Shown piece after piece: positions 38,644 to 47,437 of a DNA stretch of 64,000 nucleotides. Numbering within the stretch: position 1 is the stretch's first letter; the number at the start of each line of letters is the position of its first letter. Both the position numbers and the translations under genes were made by a program. The notes under the pieces were generated by a model. It saw only the letters and a list, made by a program, of their open reading frames with translations, ran no database searches and was not told the origin of the DNA. Origin of the DNA: a virus; IMG/VR virus record IMGVR_UViG_3300025928_000007, positions 1 through 64,000 of that record; one strand, written 5' to 3'.

Positions 38644-39276
38644 TCATGAACCTATGCGGAGCCAGCGGCCGGTGAACTGCATGGACATCCGGCCATTCGT
38701 GTACACGGACGGCTGGCCAGAGTTGTCATTCGGCTCCCAGATTCCTGTGGCGGTCATGAACACCATCACCTGAAGCGTGTCACCCGGGTACATCGGTACG
38801 GGAGTGATAGCAGACATCACACCAACCTGGCAGGCCGAGCCCGAGCCGGTTACACCCGTGGTGGTGCCCCTGAAACCGAACCAGCCCGGTGACTGTGCGG
38901 AGTAGGGTGATGCTGATCCCGCGATCCACTTGAACGCCGTGCTGTATCCCAGGCGTGCAGCCGTGTTCTGGACCTGGGTGCATGCCTCGACATGGTAGGT
39001 GCCCTGTGTCACAATCGTAGCGCTCGGCCAGGTGGTACCTGCGGTCTGCACACTGTCGCTGTCGAAGATGTTCGTGTCATAGGTGACGGGAGTCCAGGTA
39101 TTGGCCGTGATGGAGCCACTGACCGTGTGCGCGATGAACTTCCAGGTTGGCCGTGTGTTGTGGTTGATCAGAAATGAGGCCGCATAGCTGAGTTCGTTCA
39201 GGTCAGTAATGGCTGGTGCACCCTGAGACAACCCCAGGGGCAGCGTGGGAACGATGTTGCCTGCGCCATCAGCCAT
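38644..39276 (-). CDS. minor tail protein
   Basis: This 210-residue beta-rich protein is Ser/Thr/Gly-rich, with segments like GTYHVEACTQVQ and GDTLQVMVFM that resemble C1q/TNF-like jelly-roll receptor-binding domains. It has the same length as the next gene upstream and a similar block order, so the two are probably paralogues. Confidence 0.6.
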   Translation of the reverse strand: MADGAGNIVPTLPLGLSQGAPAITDLNELSYAASFLINHNTRPTWKFIAHTVSGSITANTWTPVTYDTNIFDSDSVQTAGTTWPSATIVTQGTYHVEACTQVQNTAARLGYSTAFKWIAGSASPYSAQSPGWFGFRGTTTGVTGSGSACQVGVMSAITPVPMYPGDTLQVMVFMTATGIWEPNDNSGQPSVYTNGRMSMQFTGRWLRIGS

Positions 39277-39908
39277 CAGATACTCACCAACTCTAGCTCG
39301 AAGTAGGACCCGGCCGTACTGCTGCCGGTAGGCCCTGTGATACCCGTGCTCGCTCCCGCGCTGTCGGCCTGGATGAAGACCTCAAGGTAGTCGCCCTGGT
39401 ACAGGTAGAACGGCCAGTCGCCGCCGCCCGTGGCCCAGCCGAAGTTGCCCGCGTTCAGGTCACTGTAGCCGCCCCAGTAGTTACCGGAGGCCACACCCGT
39501 GCCCACCGGGTTGTTCGCACCAGACGTAGACGCCACGCAACTGTTGAACGACTTGCCCACGGTGCCACAGTTGATGCCATAGCGCACTGAGTACCAGCCG
39601 GGGGTCTGGACCGTCAAACGTGTCGGGTGCGCGATCACCCACATCCCGTCAGGGTCGAAGATGCGGCCGGTGAAGGAGACCGCCACGAAGGTCGTCGTGA
39701 TCGCCTGGCCACCCGTGGTATCGCTGACCTTCACAATCGGCTTGTTGAGTGCGAAGCTCGCGGCGTTCACCAGCGCTTGCAGGTCCGCTAGCTGCACCAC
39801 ATACCCGGCTGGCAAACTGGGCAGCACAGGAATGGCCATGCCCGTGCCTGCCGTACCCGGAAACAGGAGACTGCCGGGAAATGTTCCTCCGCCTGGGACA
39901 GCACTCAT
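39276..39908 (-). CDS. minor tail protein, paralogue of neighbour
   Basis: This 210-residue protein shares the helical LxxLxxLVNAASF start and the strands PGWYSVRYGIN and GDYLEVFIQAD with the neighbouring protein. ATG at 39908 overlaps the upstream stop (TAATGAG). A longer open frame to 40337 has an atypical composition and was not used. Confidence 0.6.
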   Translation of the reverse strand: MSAVPGGGTFPGSLLFPGTAGTGMAIPVLPSLPAGYVVQLADLQALVNAASFALNKPIVKVSDTTGGQAITTTFVAVSFTGRIFDPDGMWVIAHPTRLTVQTPGWYSVRYGINCGTVGKSFNSCVASTSGANNPVGTGVASGNYWGGYSDLNAGNFGWATGGGDWPFYLYQGDYLEVFIQADSAGASTGITGPTGSSTAGSYFELELVSI

Positions 39909-40573
39909 TACCAGATCGCTCCCCAGTAGGTCTGTGATGTCTGGGTGATGCTGCCAGGCGTGATAGATGCGGGGATCGAGTTCTGGCCCGTGAGAATTGA
40001 GCCGTACTTCGAGTTGGCGGCGGTCAGCTTGCCATTGGCGAAGCTGGCGGATAGGTTGGTGGTACGGGCAAAGGACGGCCCGGTCGTGCCGTTGAACACG
40101 ATAGTGATCCAGCAGAATGGTGGCTGAATGGTGAATGGCCCGCCCGTGAGGGTCATGTCGATGACGCCTGTCGCACCGCCCCATGCGCTGGTCTGGTCGG
40201 CGGTAGTGGCGATCTTGGTGCCCGTGGAGTCGATCAGCCCGGCGAAGTTCTGGGCTGTGGTCAGTGTGACGCCCGCCGTCACCAGGTAGCTGCGAATGGT
40301 CGTCACAGATACCGGCACCGCTACCGGCACCTTCCACAGGAATGCGACACCAGCGTTTGGAATGGCCACACCAGCGATACCTGCGGGCAGAATATGCGGG
40401 TCGTACGTCCAGCCCGCATATCCCTGCGCGGCGGGACCGTTAGCATTGATCCCCTGGATGGCGTTCATGCCCGTGTCGTAGTTCGTCAGGGACGCCGCCG
40501 TGATCGGTGTTGCCGTGGACGGGCTATCCGCCCAGCCGGTGCCATAGAACGGGTTGAAATAGGTGTTGCTCAT
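39908..40573 (-). CDS. minor tail protein
   Basis: This 221-residue protein has a short start with Asn/Thr/Pro-rich segments and a beta-sandwich-like rest. It overlaps the 2288-residue tail protein by 4 nt. A fibre or receptor-binding role is inferred from its place. Confidence 0.58.
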   Translation of the reverse strand: MSNTYFNPFYGTGWADSPSTATPITAASLTNYDTGMNAIQGINANGPAAQGYAGWTYDPHILPAGIAGVAIPNAGVAFLWKVPVAVPVSVTTIRSYLVTAGVTLTTAQNFAGLIDSTGTKIATTADQTSAWGGATGVIDMTLTGGPFTIQPPFCWITIVFNGTTGPSFARTTNLSASFANGKLTAANSKYGSILTGQNSIPASITPGSITQTSQTYWGAIW

Positions 40574-43500
40574 GCCGTGTTCACCACCAGGGTCCAGGCA
40601 CCTGGGCCACCCTTCCAGGTTCCGTAGTAGTCGAGGTTGGTCGTCGTGCTGTCACCCAGCACGAGGGCGGTAGCCCCTCCTGTAACGAATGGTGTAATCA
40701 TCGATGTCGGGATCGAGAATGTCAGGTTCTGCCGTGGGTTGAACTTCTGATGGATCACATCAAGGGTGTCCGTTGAGGAGTCAGGCTGGTACGAGGATGC
40801 GCCAGGGGTCTGCGTGGTGTAGCCAAGCATCAGCTTCGTGCCGGTGTTGTACCAACTCGTCAGGTTCGAGCAGTGCAGTGTCGCGGACTTGATCGTCTTG
40901 CCGGTAAGCTGGCTGGCGATGAAGGCGGCATTGAACTTGACCTGTGCCGTCTGCGAGCCCTCCGAGTCCTGCGTGCCCTTCACGCCCTGGAAGCAGTCCA
41001 GGTCCGTGTTACGGCGGGCATATGGAGAGAAGCCCTTCTTGCCCTGGTATGAGTATGTGTGCGTGTTGTTGAACGTGAACGTGTTCGGTGCCGGAACCGG
41101 GTTCAGGTTGACCGTACCACCGAATGCCAGTGAGGAGTTGATCTCCGTGCGGTCATCCTTGGTGGCCAGCCCCACGAAGCGGATCGACATATGGGAGCCG
41201 ACGCTGCCCGTAGAGGTCCCACGGGATGATGTGTAGTTGTGCTCGCCACACAGCGCTACCATGTCACCGATACCCAGGTACACGCGGTGAACCGCATTCG
41301 ATACCGGGGTCATGCTGTTGCCATTCCAGCGGGTCTGTTCCCCCACCGGGCAGATATAGCGGCCAATGTTCAGTGGTGTGCCGAGGCCCGCGCCGAGTGC
41401 CTGCGCGGCACCCTGTGCGATAGCGATCCACCCCATGCCAGTATAACCCGCCTGAGCAGTCGTCAGTGACCACACCAGGGACGCACTGATCTCATAGAAG
41501 CCGGGAACGGTGCACACATACCAGTTCGGGTATCCCGGGATCAGGCCCATACCGCCCGTGGTATCGACATGAATCACGTCCCAGTTCATCGCCGGGTTCG
41601 CCAGCGCACCCGTGCCAAAGCTCTGTGTCTGGCTCGTCGCGGAGACAATACACATCGGTGGCTGGAGGACAAGCCGCAGCGACTCGTTGATGCCACGCAT
41701 GTCCTGCGCGCCGACGAAGAAGTTTCCGCTGCCGCTCGGGTTGTTCATGCCGATGGAGAACACAGGCGGCCAGTATGGCGGTCCCGCGTCGTGTGACACA
41801 TCCTTGCCATCGGCCTGCGGCGTTGAGACATCGGCCTGGCTGATACCAATCCTGGTCGTCTCACCCAGCACACCGTAGACCGGATCACCCGGAATCCAGG
41901 CTCGCTGCGCCTCAGCCGGTGACACATAGAACTGGAGGGTCCAGCTATTCTCCGTCTTGGTCTCGGTGATGCCCTCGATGAACCACTCCGTTGACCCGGT
42001 ATCGCTCGGGAATGGCACCGGCAATACCTGGGTCGTATCCGGCGCGATCAGGTCATCGATCTCTAGGCCGTAGAAGAAGCTCACACCCAGTGGGACCGTG
42101 ACCGGGTTACCCTGGGGGTCGAGCGTGGTGATCGTCCAGGTTGGGTCAAGGGTCATGAGGTCAATCGTCAGCGAGGCCGGGAACAGCCATGGGTCACTGC
42201 GGGAGTTCGAGTTCCATGCGGCGACATCGATCAGGTTTGGGTCAGGCCAGAATGACAGCGACGGAATGCCAAGCTGTGCATACGCCCGGGACCAGGTGAT
42301 CAGCGGCAAAGACACCGGAGAGCTTACCGGGTTCGAGGCATAGATGCCATACTGCTCCTGGGAGGCGGTGTTGATGAAGCCGGTCTGGATGTTGGCGGAG
42401 TTCACCGCATCCGTGGGCTGCTGAACATCGCCCGTGTTGGTGCTCAGGCTTGCGCCCTGCTGGCCACTGGCACCCGTGGTCGCCGTTCCTGCCACTCCCA
42501 TCTCATTGCACATGAACTGGTCGATGACGGCGAAGTTCAGGTCGGGGCTGTATGAGCCCGGCGGCAGGACGAGGTCCGGAGGCCCATGCCCCATTCTCCA
42601 GTCCCTGGTATGGAAGTTCACCGCGCCGCTGGAATCGGTGTAGACGAATCCCTGCTCCGCCTGCGCGATCATCTGCATCGCGGTTAGTGCATTCGTGCCC
42701 GTGATGTCCATGTACTCCATCAGGGTCAGGCCGACGTGGTTCGCGGACAGGTTCGACCAGAACGCGGGCAGGTTCGCATAGGACGATACCTGGGCAAGGG
42801 TGTCGTCAGCGGTCTGTTCCCACATCCCGTACTGGCCAAGCTGGGTGTGCAGTAGAATGGTCTGGGGTGCTAGCGCCTGTGGGTATACCGACACCAACTG
42901 GATGCCACCGAAGTGTGCGCCCGCACCGCCATAGGCAGCACCCACGGCGATGGTGTCGAAGACCTGGCCCTGCACCAGGTTGACCTGGCCCAGCAGGACA
43001 CCATCCAGATAGACCTGCACAAGCCCAGGACCGGTCTTGCCCAGCACGTTGAGCACAAGATGATGCGGAATGCGAACGGTGTCAGCCGGTAGCGGGATAG
43101 ACGCGGAACTAAGCGCCGCTGGCGCGGAGGCGCTCGGCCAGTTCAGCCCTAGGAATGCCGGTGGCTGGTTGTAGTTCGCTACTTCGTACTTCAGCGCGCC
43201 CGCATTCAGGAACACACCGGAGACAAGCGTGGCCTTCTGGCGGGAGGAGCCGAGGCTTAGCTGGATGTATGGCCCGTAGTTGGCGCTCATGTGCTGGCCA
43301 ATGTATGGGTCCATGGTGAACCAGCACTCGAAGGCATAACTCACGGCTGGGTTGTTGGTCGCCAGAGTCTGCGGAAGTTCAGCCTGCAAATAGTACCCGT
43401 TGTTGCCGATGAACTGATTCTGGCTGGACTGCGCCGTGGTCACCGGGGTCAGGTAGATGCCGCCCAGCGGTGTTGTGAATGGACCGACCGTGTTCGAGTC

Positions 43501-46500
43501 CAGCCCGCGAATCGGGCTCGCTGGCTGGTTGACCCCCGGGGTCCAGAACTCACTGCCATCTGGGGCGTTAACCCTCACCGCGTTGGCAAGAGTTTCAACG
43601 CCTCCGCTGGTGTCCTGCCAGGCAATCGTAGCCACGTTAGTAGAGTCCGTGTCCACCAGCCGCATGGGCGGCCCGTTCGATCCGGCTGTCTCTGCGGCGG
43701 CCCCGAATGCTCCCGCACCCGCGACTCCAGTTCCTCCAGTATTGCCGGGGTCGTCAAGGGTCCAGTGCCAGGTAGGGCTGTCAGCAAGTACCTGTTCCTT
43801 CGTCCAGCAGAATAGCGGGTCCTGGCGGTTGAGCGCGGCCAGCACGTCCGATACCTGAATCCCGGCGGTGCTGGTGTTGCCTGTCGCGTCGTATGTGTAG
43901 TCGATCTGGCTGATGGAACCGTCGAACCGGGTGGTCCAGTCCCCATTCTCGTCCGCGATGTTGATCTGCACCCGCTGCTGAAGTGACACAACGCCACCGG
44001 TGGCTGCCGGGATGCTGATGTTCGACATCCGTGTCCAGCTTCCCTGGTCATTCTGCAACACAAAGGATGCGGAACCCGGCTGAACCTGGCTGAATGCGTC
44101 CTGCCGCCCACGGGTGTAGTTGATACCTACATCCATGCGGACGAATGCGGACACGTCCATAAACAGCGACCCGGCCCCGCCGCCCTGCACGTATGTCGGC
44201 AGTACCCAGTCGATGAGCACCTGGGTGTCCGCCTGTGCCAGATAGGCCAGGTCGAAGTAGAACGACTGGCCGAAGGACGCACTGAACACGGTCGGCACGA
44301 TAGCCGCGAAGGCCGCGCCCTGTGGCGCTACCGTCGCGAAGTTGAGCGGTGTCCAGCCACCCGCGACCGTGCTGGTCACGCCACCCTGTGCCACGTCGGC
44401 AATTAGCACCTGGTTCGAGTCATACCAGGCGATCCCCATATCAGCGATGAGTCCCTGGTTGGAATGCAGGAACCCGGACATGATGTAGTTCTTACCGCCC
44501 TGGACCGGGTACAGCCCGCTGATGATCTGCGAGTCACCAGCGGACAGTGTGGACCACATTGTGGAGTTGGTGCCATCCACTGAGAAGTCAGTGCTGAGCG
44601 CTGGCTGGCTCGCGTTGGCGAATGGCTGCCAGGTGTAGGTGCCACCGGCCTCGCCATCCGAGTCCTGACGGGACAGCAGGTTGTTAGGAAGGGCCGTAGG
44701 AAGCGCTGGGCCGCCCGTAGGGCCACCGCCACCGCCGCCCCCACCTCCGGATGGGGCAATCGACTGTGTGACGTTCAGCGTGCCCTGGAGCCCCAGCCCG
44801 TCAGTGACGATCAAGGTCCAGCTATAGGTACCCGCCACGATAGGCGTACCGCTCAGCACGCCAGAACTGGACAGCGTCAGCCCCGGTGGAAGGCCACCGG
44901 TCTCGCTCCATACCAGGGTGCCTGACCCGCCCGTGGCGGTCGCGGTGAATGAGAATCCCTGGCCCACGGTTCCATTGCCCGGTCCCGCGACAATGATCGG
45001 CACGTTCTGCTTGTGGGTGACGACGCCTACTGACCATGACGTAGATGCGGCGATGGTCGCATTCGGCGTGTCACTGGCGGTGGAGGTAACCGCCTTGAAT
45101 CCTGCCTTCAGCATCGGCCCAGCCGCACCCGCCTGCACGCCCGTACTCGCTGCGGACAGGCCATCCCCAAGGGTTGGCTGGCCACCCGCTGGCAGGTCGG
45201 TGAAGAAGGCAATAATGTGCTCGGTAGGCTGGGCAAGGGTACCCGTTGCCACGCTGGGATTCGTGCCCGTCGTGCCCGTGGCACCAACCGCCTTGTCCGC
45301 CGGGCTCTGCACGTTCTTGTCACCGATGACAATAGCGGCCTTGCGGCTTGCGGTACCGGAGTAGGCCACGTTGATGGTACCCGGAACGGACGGGGTAAGC
45401 TGCGTGTAGAGCGCCTGCAAGTACGGGATTCTCCAGTCACCCGGCAGGATGCAGTTGCCGTTCATGCCGTGATAACTGGAGTACCACATCACGTCGGAGT
45501 TGGCGAAGCCATCCTGGAGGTGCTGTGCCATCATGTCGGTGACGTACTGGATGTACGGGATGAACAGCGCGTCCGTCAGAGTCGCACCCGAGTTCCAGAC
45601 CGCCTGGCCCAGTTCACCGAACCCGAACGGCTTCCCGTTGGTGTCCGCCAGGTTGCGCAGAGGTGCCACAGGGTCCAGGTTGGTCGTCCCACCCTTGGTC
45701 TGCACATTCCAGACCGAGCCGTAATAGTCAACCACGATCTCATCGACAAAGGCATTACCGGGGTAGGCGGTCAGCCAGCGGGACTTCTGTGACCCCGCCG
45801 CGTCAAGAACAACGGGAACGCCGAGGTTATGTGCGGTCGAGTAATAGTTCTGGTAGCACTTGATGAAGTCCGCGTCCGAGAGGGTTCCGTATTCCTGGTG
45901 GAAGACAACCTTCAGGATGGCACCCGGCGGCATGTTGTTCCTCCAGAAGAACAGCATGTTGTGCAGGGCGGTAGCGTCGGTGCCTAGCGGATCGGGCTTG
46001 ACGTTCACCCATATGCCGGTTCCGAGCGCCACAAGTGGGGCCAGAGTCTGGCTGTTGCTTGAGGTGAAGGAAGTCGGGAACACGCCCGGGTTGTTGTAGA
46101 CCTTCTGCATACCCGTCGGTCCCGTAGCGAACGCGCCCGTGAAGCCATTGACCTGGAGAATGGAGTCCATGGTGGAACCCGAGCCAAGCTCTGTGACGGC
46201 ACCAATAGCGCCGGTCATTCCGGTAGAGCTTCCGGTACCCCCGATAGCGGCACCCCCCGGAGACGCCGCGAGCTTGAAGTTCATACTCGTGGCGTAGTTC
46301 GGGTTCTGTACCACGTAGTAGTCGGTGTTCAGCGAGAACCCGCCGGGCACGCCGCTAGCTCCCGCGACTGTTAGCTGAAGCTTCGTGCCGTTTGGGAATC
46401 CATGGCGAATGCCCGGGTTCGGCCCGTTGAGGGTGAACACACATCCGGTGCTCGCATTGTTGGCCGCATCACAGGTAAACTCGTACGAACGGTAGTCGGT

Positions 46501-47436
46501 GGTGGAACCTACCTTACCGGCCTTGGCGTTTGTTCCGGTGGATGACAATGGCAGTGAGCCGTACGACTCGTAGACATACAACTGGTCGCCCGTATTGACA
46601 ACCTCCGACACCTTCAGCGCGTAGTCGTTACCCACCGTGTCGGTAACGCCCGTGACGGAACCGGACTCCGCGACCACACCCACACTCAGTGTGTCGTCCT
46701 GCGCCGTGTCGGTGGTAACCGGAACGGCCAGGGAGTTGGTGCCCGACGCGGCCGAGACCTGGCCCACCAGGTACAGGCCCGATGGCGGTGGCGCAGCCGG
46801 AATCTTGTAGGAAGTCATCAGGATGACGTTCTTGACGGAGGTCGTCCAGTTGGCCGTGACCGTCGATGACGCGGCCGACGAAACCTGCTTGTAGGCAACG
46901 GACACCCAGGGGTTACCGGCCTGACGGGCGGAACCAATCTGCGTGAACCCGGTAGCCCATGTCGGGCCGGTGGTCTGGTTACCGATAACGACCACCGCGA
47001 TCAGGATTTCGCTAGCCTGAGCCAGGCCACCCGTGGTGATAGAGGCCGTAGTTCCGGTCGCCGCCGCGACGGGCGTTGGCGCAACATCATGCCCCGCCGT
47101 TACGCCCGGGATACCTGTGGCCACCGCCGCCTTGACTCCGGTACCGTTGAAGGTCAGCGTGATGGTGTCACCGATATTCAGGCCCAGTGTCGCACCTGTT
47201 GTTTCCCATTCGGTGCCGACAACCTGGGTGACATCGGAGTTGATCACCGCATAGGTGTTACCCTTGGAGTCCGTGATACCGGTTACGGTCTGGGCCAGTG
47301 AGGATGTGTTAGCGGCAATGTGAATCTGGTCGCCCGCAGTCGTGGCGAGACCACCAGACGAGCCGACGGTAATCACAAGAGTGCTGCTGACGCCGGTCGC
47401 CTGCTGGTTGATTCCGATCAGATACGGGTTTGCCAT
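40570..47436 (-). CDS. giant multidomain tail protein
   Basis: This 2288-residue protein lies right after the tape measure. Parts seen in order: beta-rich N-terminal repeats (residues about 1-430); a TIM-barrel-like glycosidase segment (about 440-690) with HQEYG near 512 and GELG near 605 as possible catalytic acids; an Ig-like putative-Ig (He_PIG) domain (about 812-890); a 9-Gly run near 897; a region with RMDVGINYTRGRQDAF typical of tail-hub proteins; a LamG/concanavalin-like region (about 1365-1500); and a C-terminal fibre part. It probably forms the tail tip and binds or cuts host-surface polysaccharide. Confidence 0.75.
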   Translation of the reverse strand: MANPYLIGINQQATGVSSTLVITVGSSGGLATTAGDQIHIAANTSSLAQTVTGITDSKGNTYAVINSDVTQVVGTEWETTGATLGLNIGDTITLTFNGTGVKAAVATGIPGVTAGHDVAPTPVAAATGTTASITTGGLAQASEILIAVVVIGNQTTGPTWATGFTQIGSARQAGNPWVSVAYKQVSSAASSTVTANWTTSVKNVILMTSYKIPAAPPPSGLYLVGQVSAASGTNSLAVPVTTDTAQDDTLSVGVVAESGSVTGVTDTVGNDYALKVSEVVNTGDQLYVYESYGSLPLSSTGTNAKAGKVGSTTDYRSYEFTCDAANNASTGCVFTLNGPNPGIRHGFPNGTKLQLTVAGASGVPGGFSLNTDYYVVQNPNYATSMNFKLAASPGGAAIGGTGSSTGMTGAIGAVTELGSGSTMDSILQVNGFTGAFATGPTGMQKVYNNPGVFPTSFTSSNSQTLAPLVALGTGIWVNVKPDPLGTDATALHNMLFFWRNNMPPGAILKVVFHQEYGTLSDADFIKCYQNYYSTAHNLGVPVVLDAAGSQKSRWLTAYPGNAFVDEIVVDYYGSVWNVQTKGGTTNLDPVAPLRNLADTNGKPFGFGELGQAVWNSGATLTDALFIPYIQYVTDMMAQHLQDGFANSDVMWYSSYHGMNGNCILPGDWRIPYLQALYTQLTPSVPGTINVAYSGTASRKAAIVIGDKNVQSPADKAVGATGTTGTNPSVATGTLAQPTEHIIAFFTDLPAGGQPTLGDGLSAASTGVQAGAAGPMLKAGFKAVTSTASDTPNATIAASTSWSVGVVTHKQNVPIIVAGPGNGTVGQGFSFTATATGGSGTLVWSETGGLPPGLTLSSSGVLSGTPIVAGTYSWTLIVTDGLGLQGTLNVTQSIAPSGGGGGGGGGPTGGPALPTALPNNLLSRQDSDGEAGGTYTWQPFANASQPALSTDFSVDGTNSTMWSTLSAGDSQIISGLYPVQGGKNYIMSGFLHSNQGLIADMGIAWYDSNQVLIADVAQGGVTSTVAGGWTPLNFATVAPQGAAFAAIVPTVFSASFGQSFYFDLAYLAQADTQVLIDWVLPTYVQGGGAGSLFMDVSAFVRMDVGINYTRGRQDAFSQVQPGSASFVLQNDQGSWTRMSNISIPAATGGVVSLQQRVQINIADENGDWTTRFDGSISQIDYTYDATGNTSTAGIQVSDVLAALNRQDPLFCWTKEQVLADSPTWHWTLDDPGNTGGTGVAGAGAFGAAAETAGSNGPPMRLVDTDSTNVATIAWQDTSGGVETLANAVRVNAPDGSEFWTPGVNQPASPIRGLDSNTVGPFTTPLGGIYLTPVTTAQSSQNQFIGNNGYYLQAELPQTLATNNPAVSYAFECWFTMDPYIGQHMSANYGPYIQLSLGSSRQKATLVSGVFLNAGALKYEVANYNQPPAFLGLNWPSASAPAALSSASIPLPADTVRIPHHLVLNVLGKTGPGLVQVYLDGVLLGQVNLVQGQVFDTIAVGAAYGGAGAHFGGIQLVSVYPQALAPQTILLHTQLGQYGMWEQTADDTLAQVSSYANLPAFWSNLSANHVGLTLMEYMDITGTNALTAMQMIAQAEQGFVYTDSSGAVNFHTRDWRMGHGPPDLVLPPGSYSPDLNFAVIDQFMCNEMGVAGTATTGASGQQGASLSTNTGDVQQPTDAVNSANIQTGFINTASQEQYGIYASNPVSSPVSLPLITWSRAYAQLGIPSLSFWPDPNLIDVAAWNSNSRSDPWLFPASLTIDLMTLDPTWTITTLDPQGNPVTVPLGVSFFYGLEIDDLIAPDTTQVLPVPFPSDTGSTEWFIEGITETKTENSWTLQFYVSPAEAQRAWIPGDPVYGVLGETTRIGISQADVSTPQADGKDVSHDAGPPYWPPVFSIGMNNPSGSGNFFVGAQDMRGINESLRLVLQPPMCIVSATSQTQSFGTGALANPAMNWDVIHVDTTGGMGLIPGYPNWYVCTVPGFYEISASLVWSLTTAQAGYTGMGWIAIAQGAAQALGAGLGTPLNIGRYICPVGEQTRWNGNSMTPVSNAVHRVYLGIGDMVALCGEHNYTSSRGTSTGSVGSHMSIRFVGLATKDDRTEINSSLAFGGTVNLNPVPAPNTFTFNNTHTYSYQGKKGFSPYARRNTDLDCFQGVKGTQDSEGSQTAQVKFNAAFIASQLTGKTIKSATLHCSNLTSWYNTGTKLMLGYTTQTPGASSYQPDSSTDTLDVIHQKFNPRQNLTFSIPTSMITPFVTGGATALVLGDSTTTNLDYYGTWKGGPGAWTLVVNTA

Positions 47437-47437
47437 G

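Noticed and set aside
39909-40337. N-terminal extension of the 210-residue tail protein
   Set aside because: The extension (His/Arg/Asp-rich) overlaps fully with the upstream tail gene in another frame; the ATG at 39908 overlaps that gene's stop as its neighbours do.
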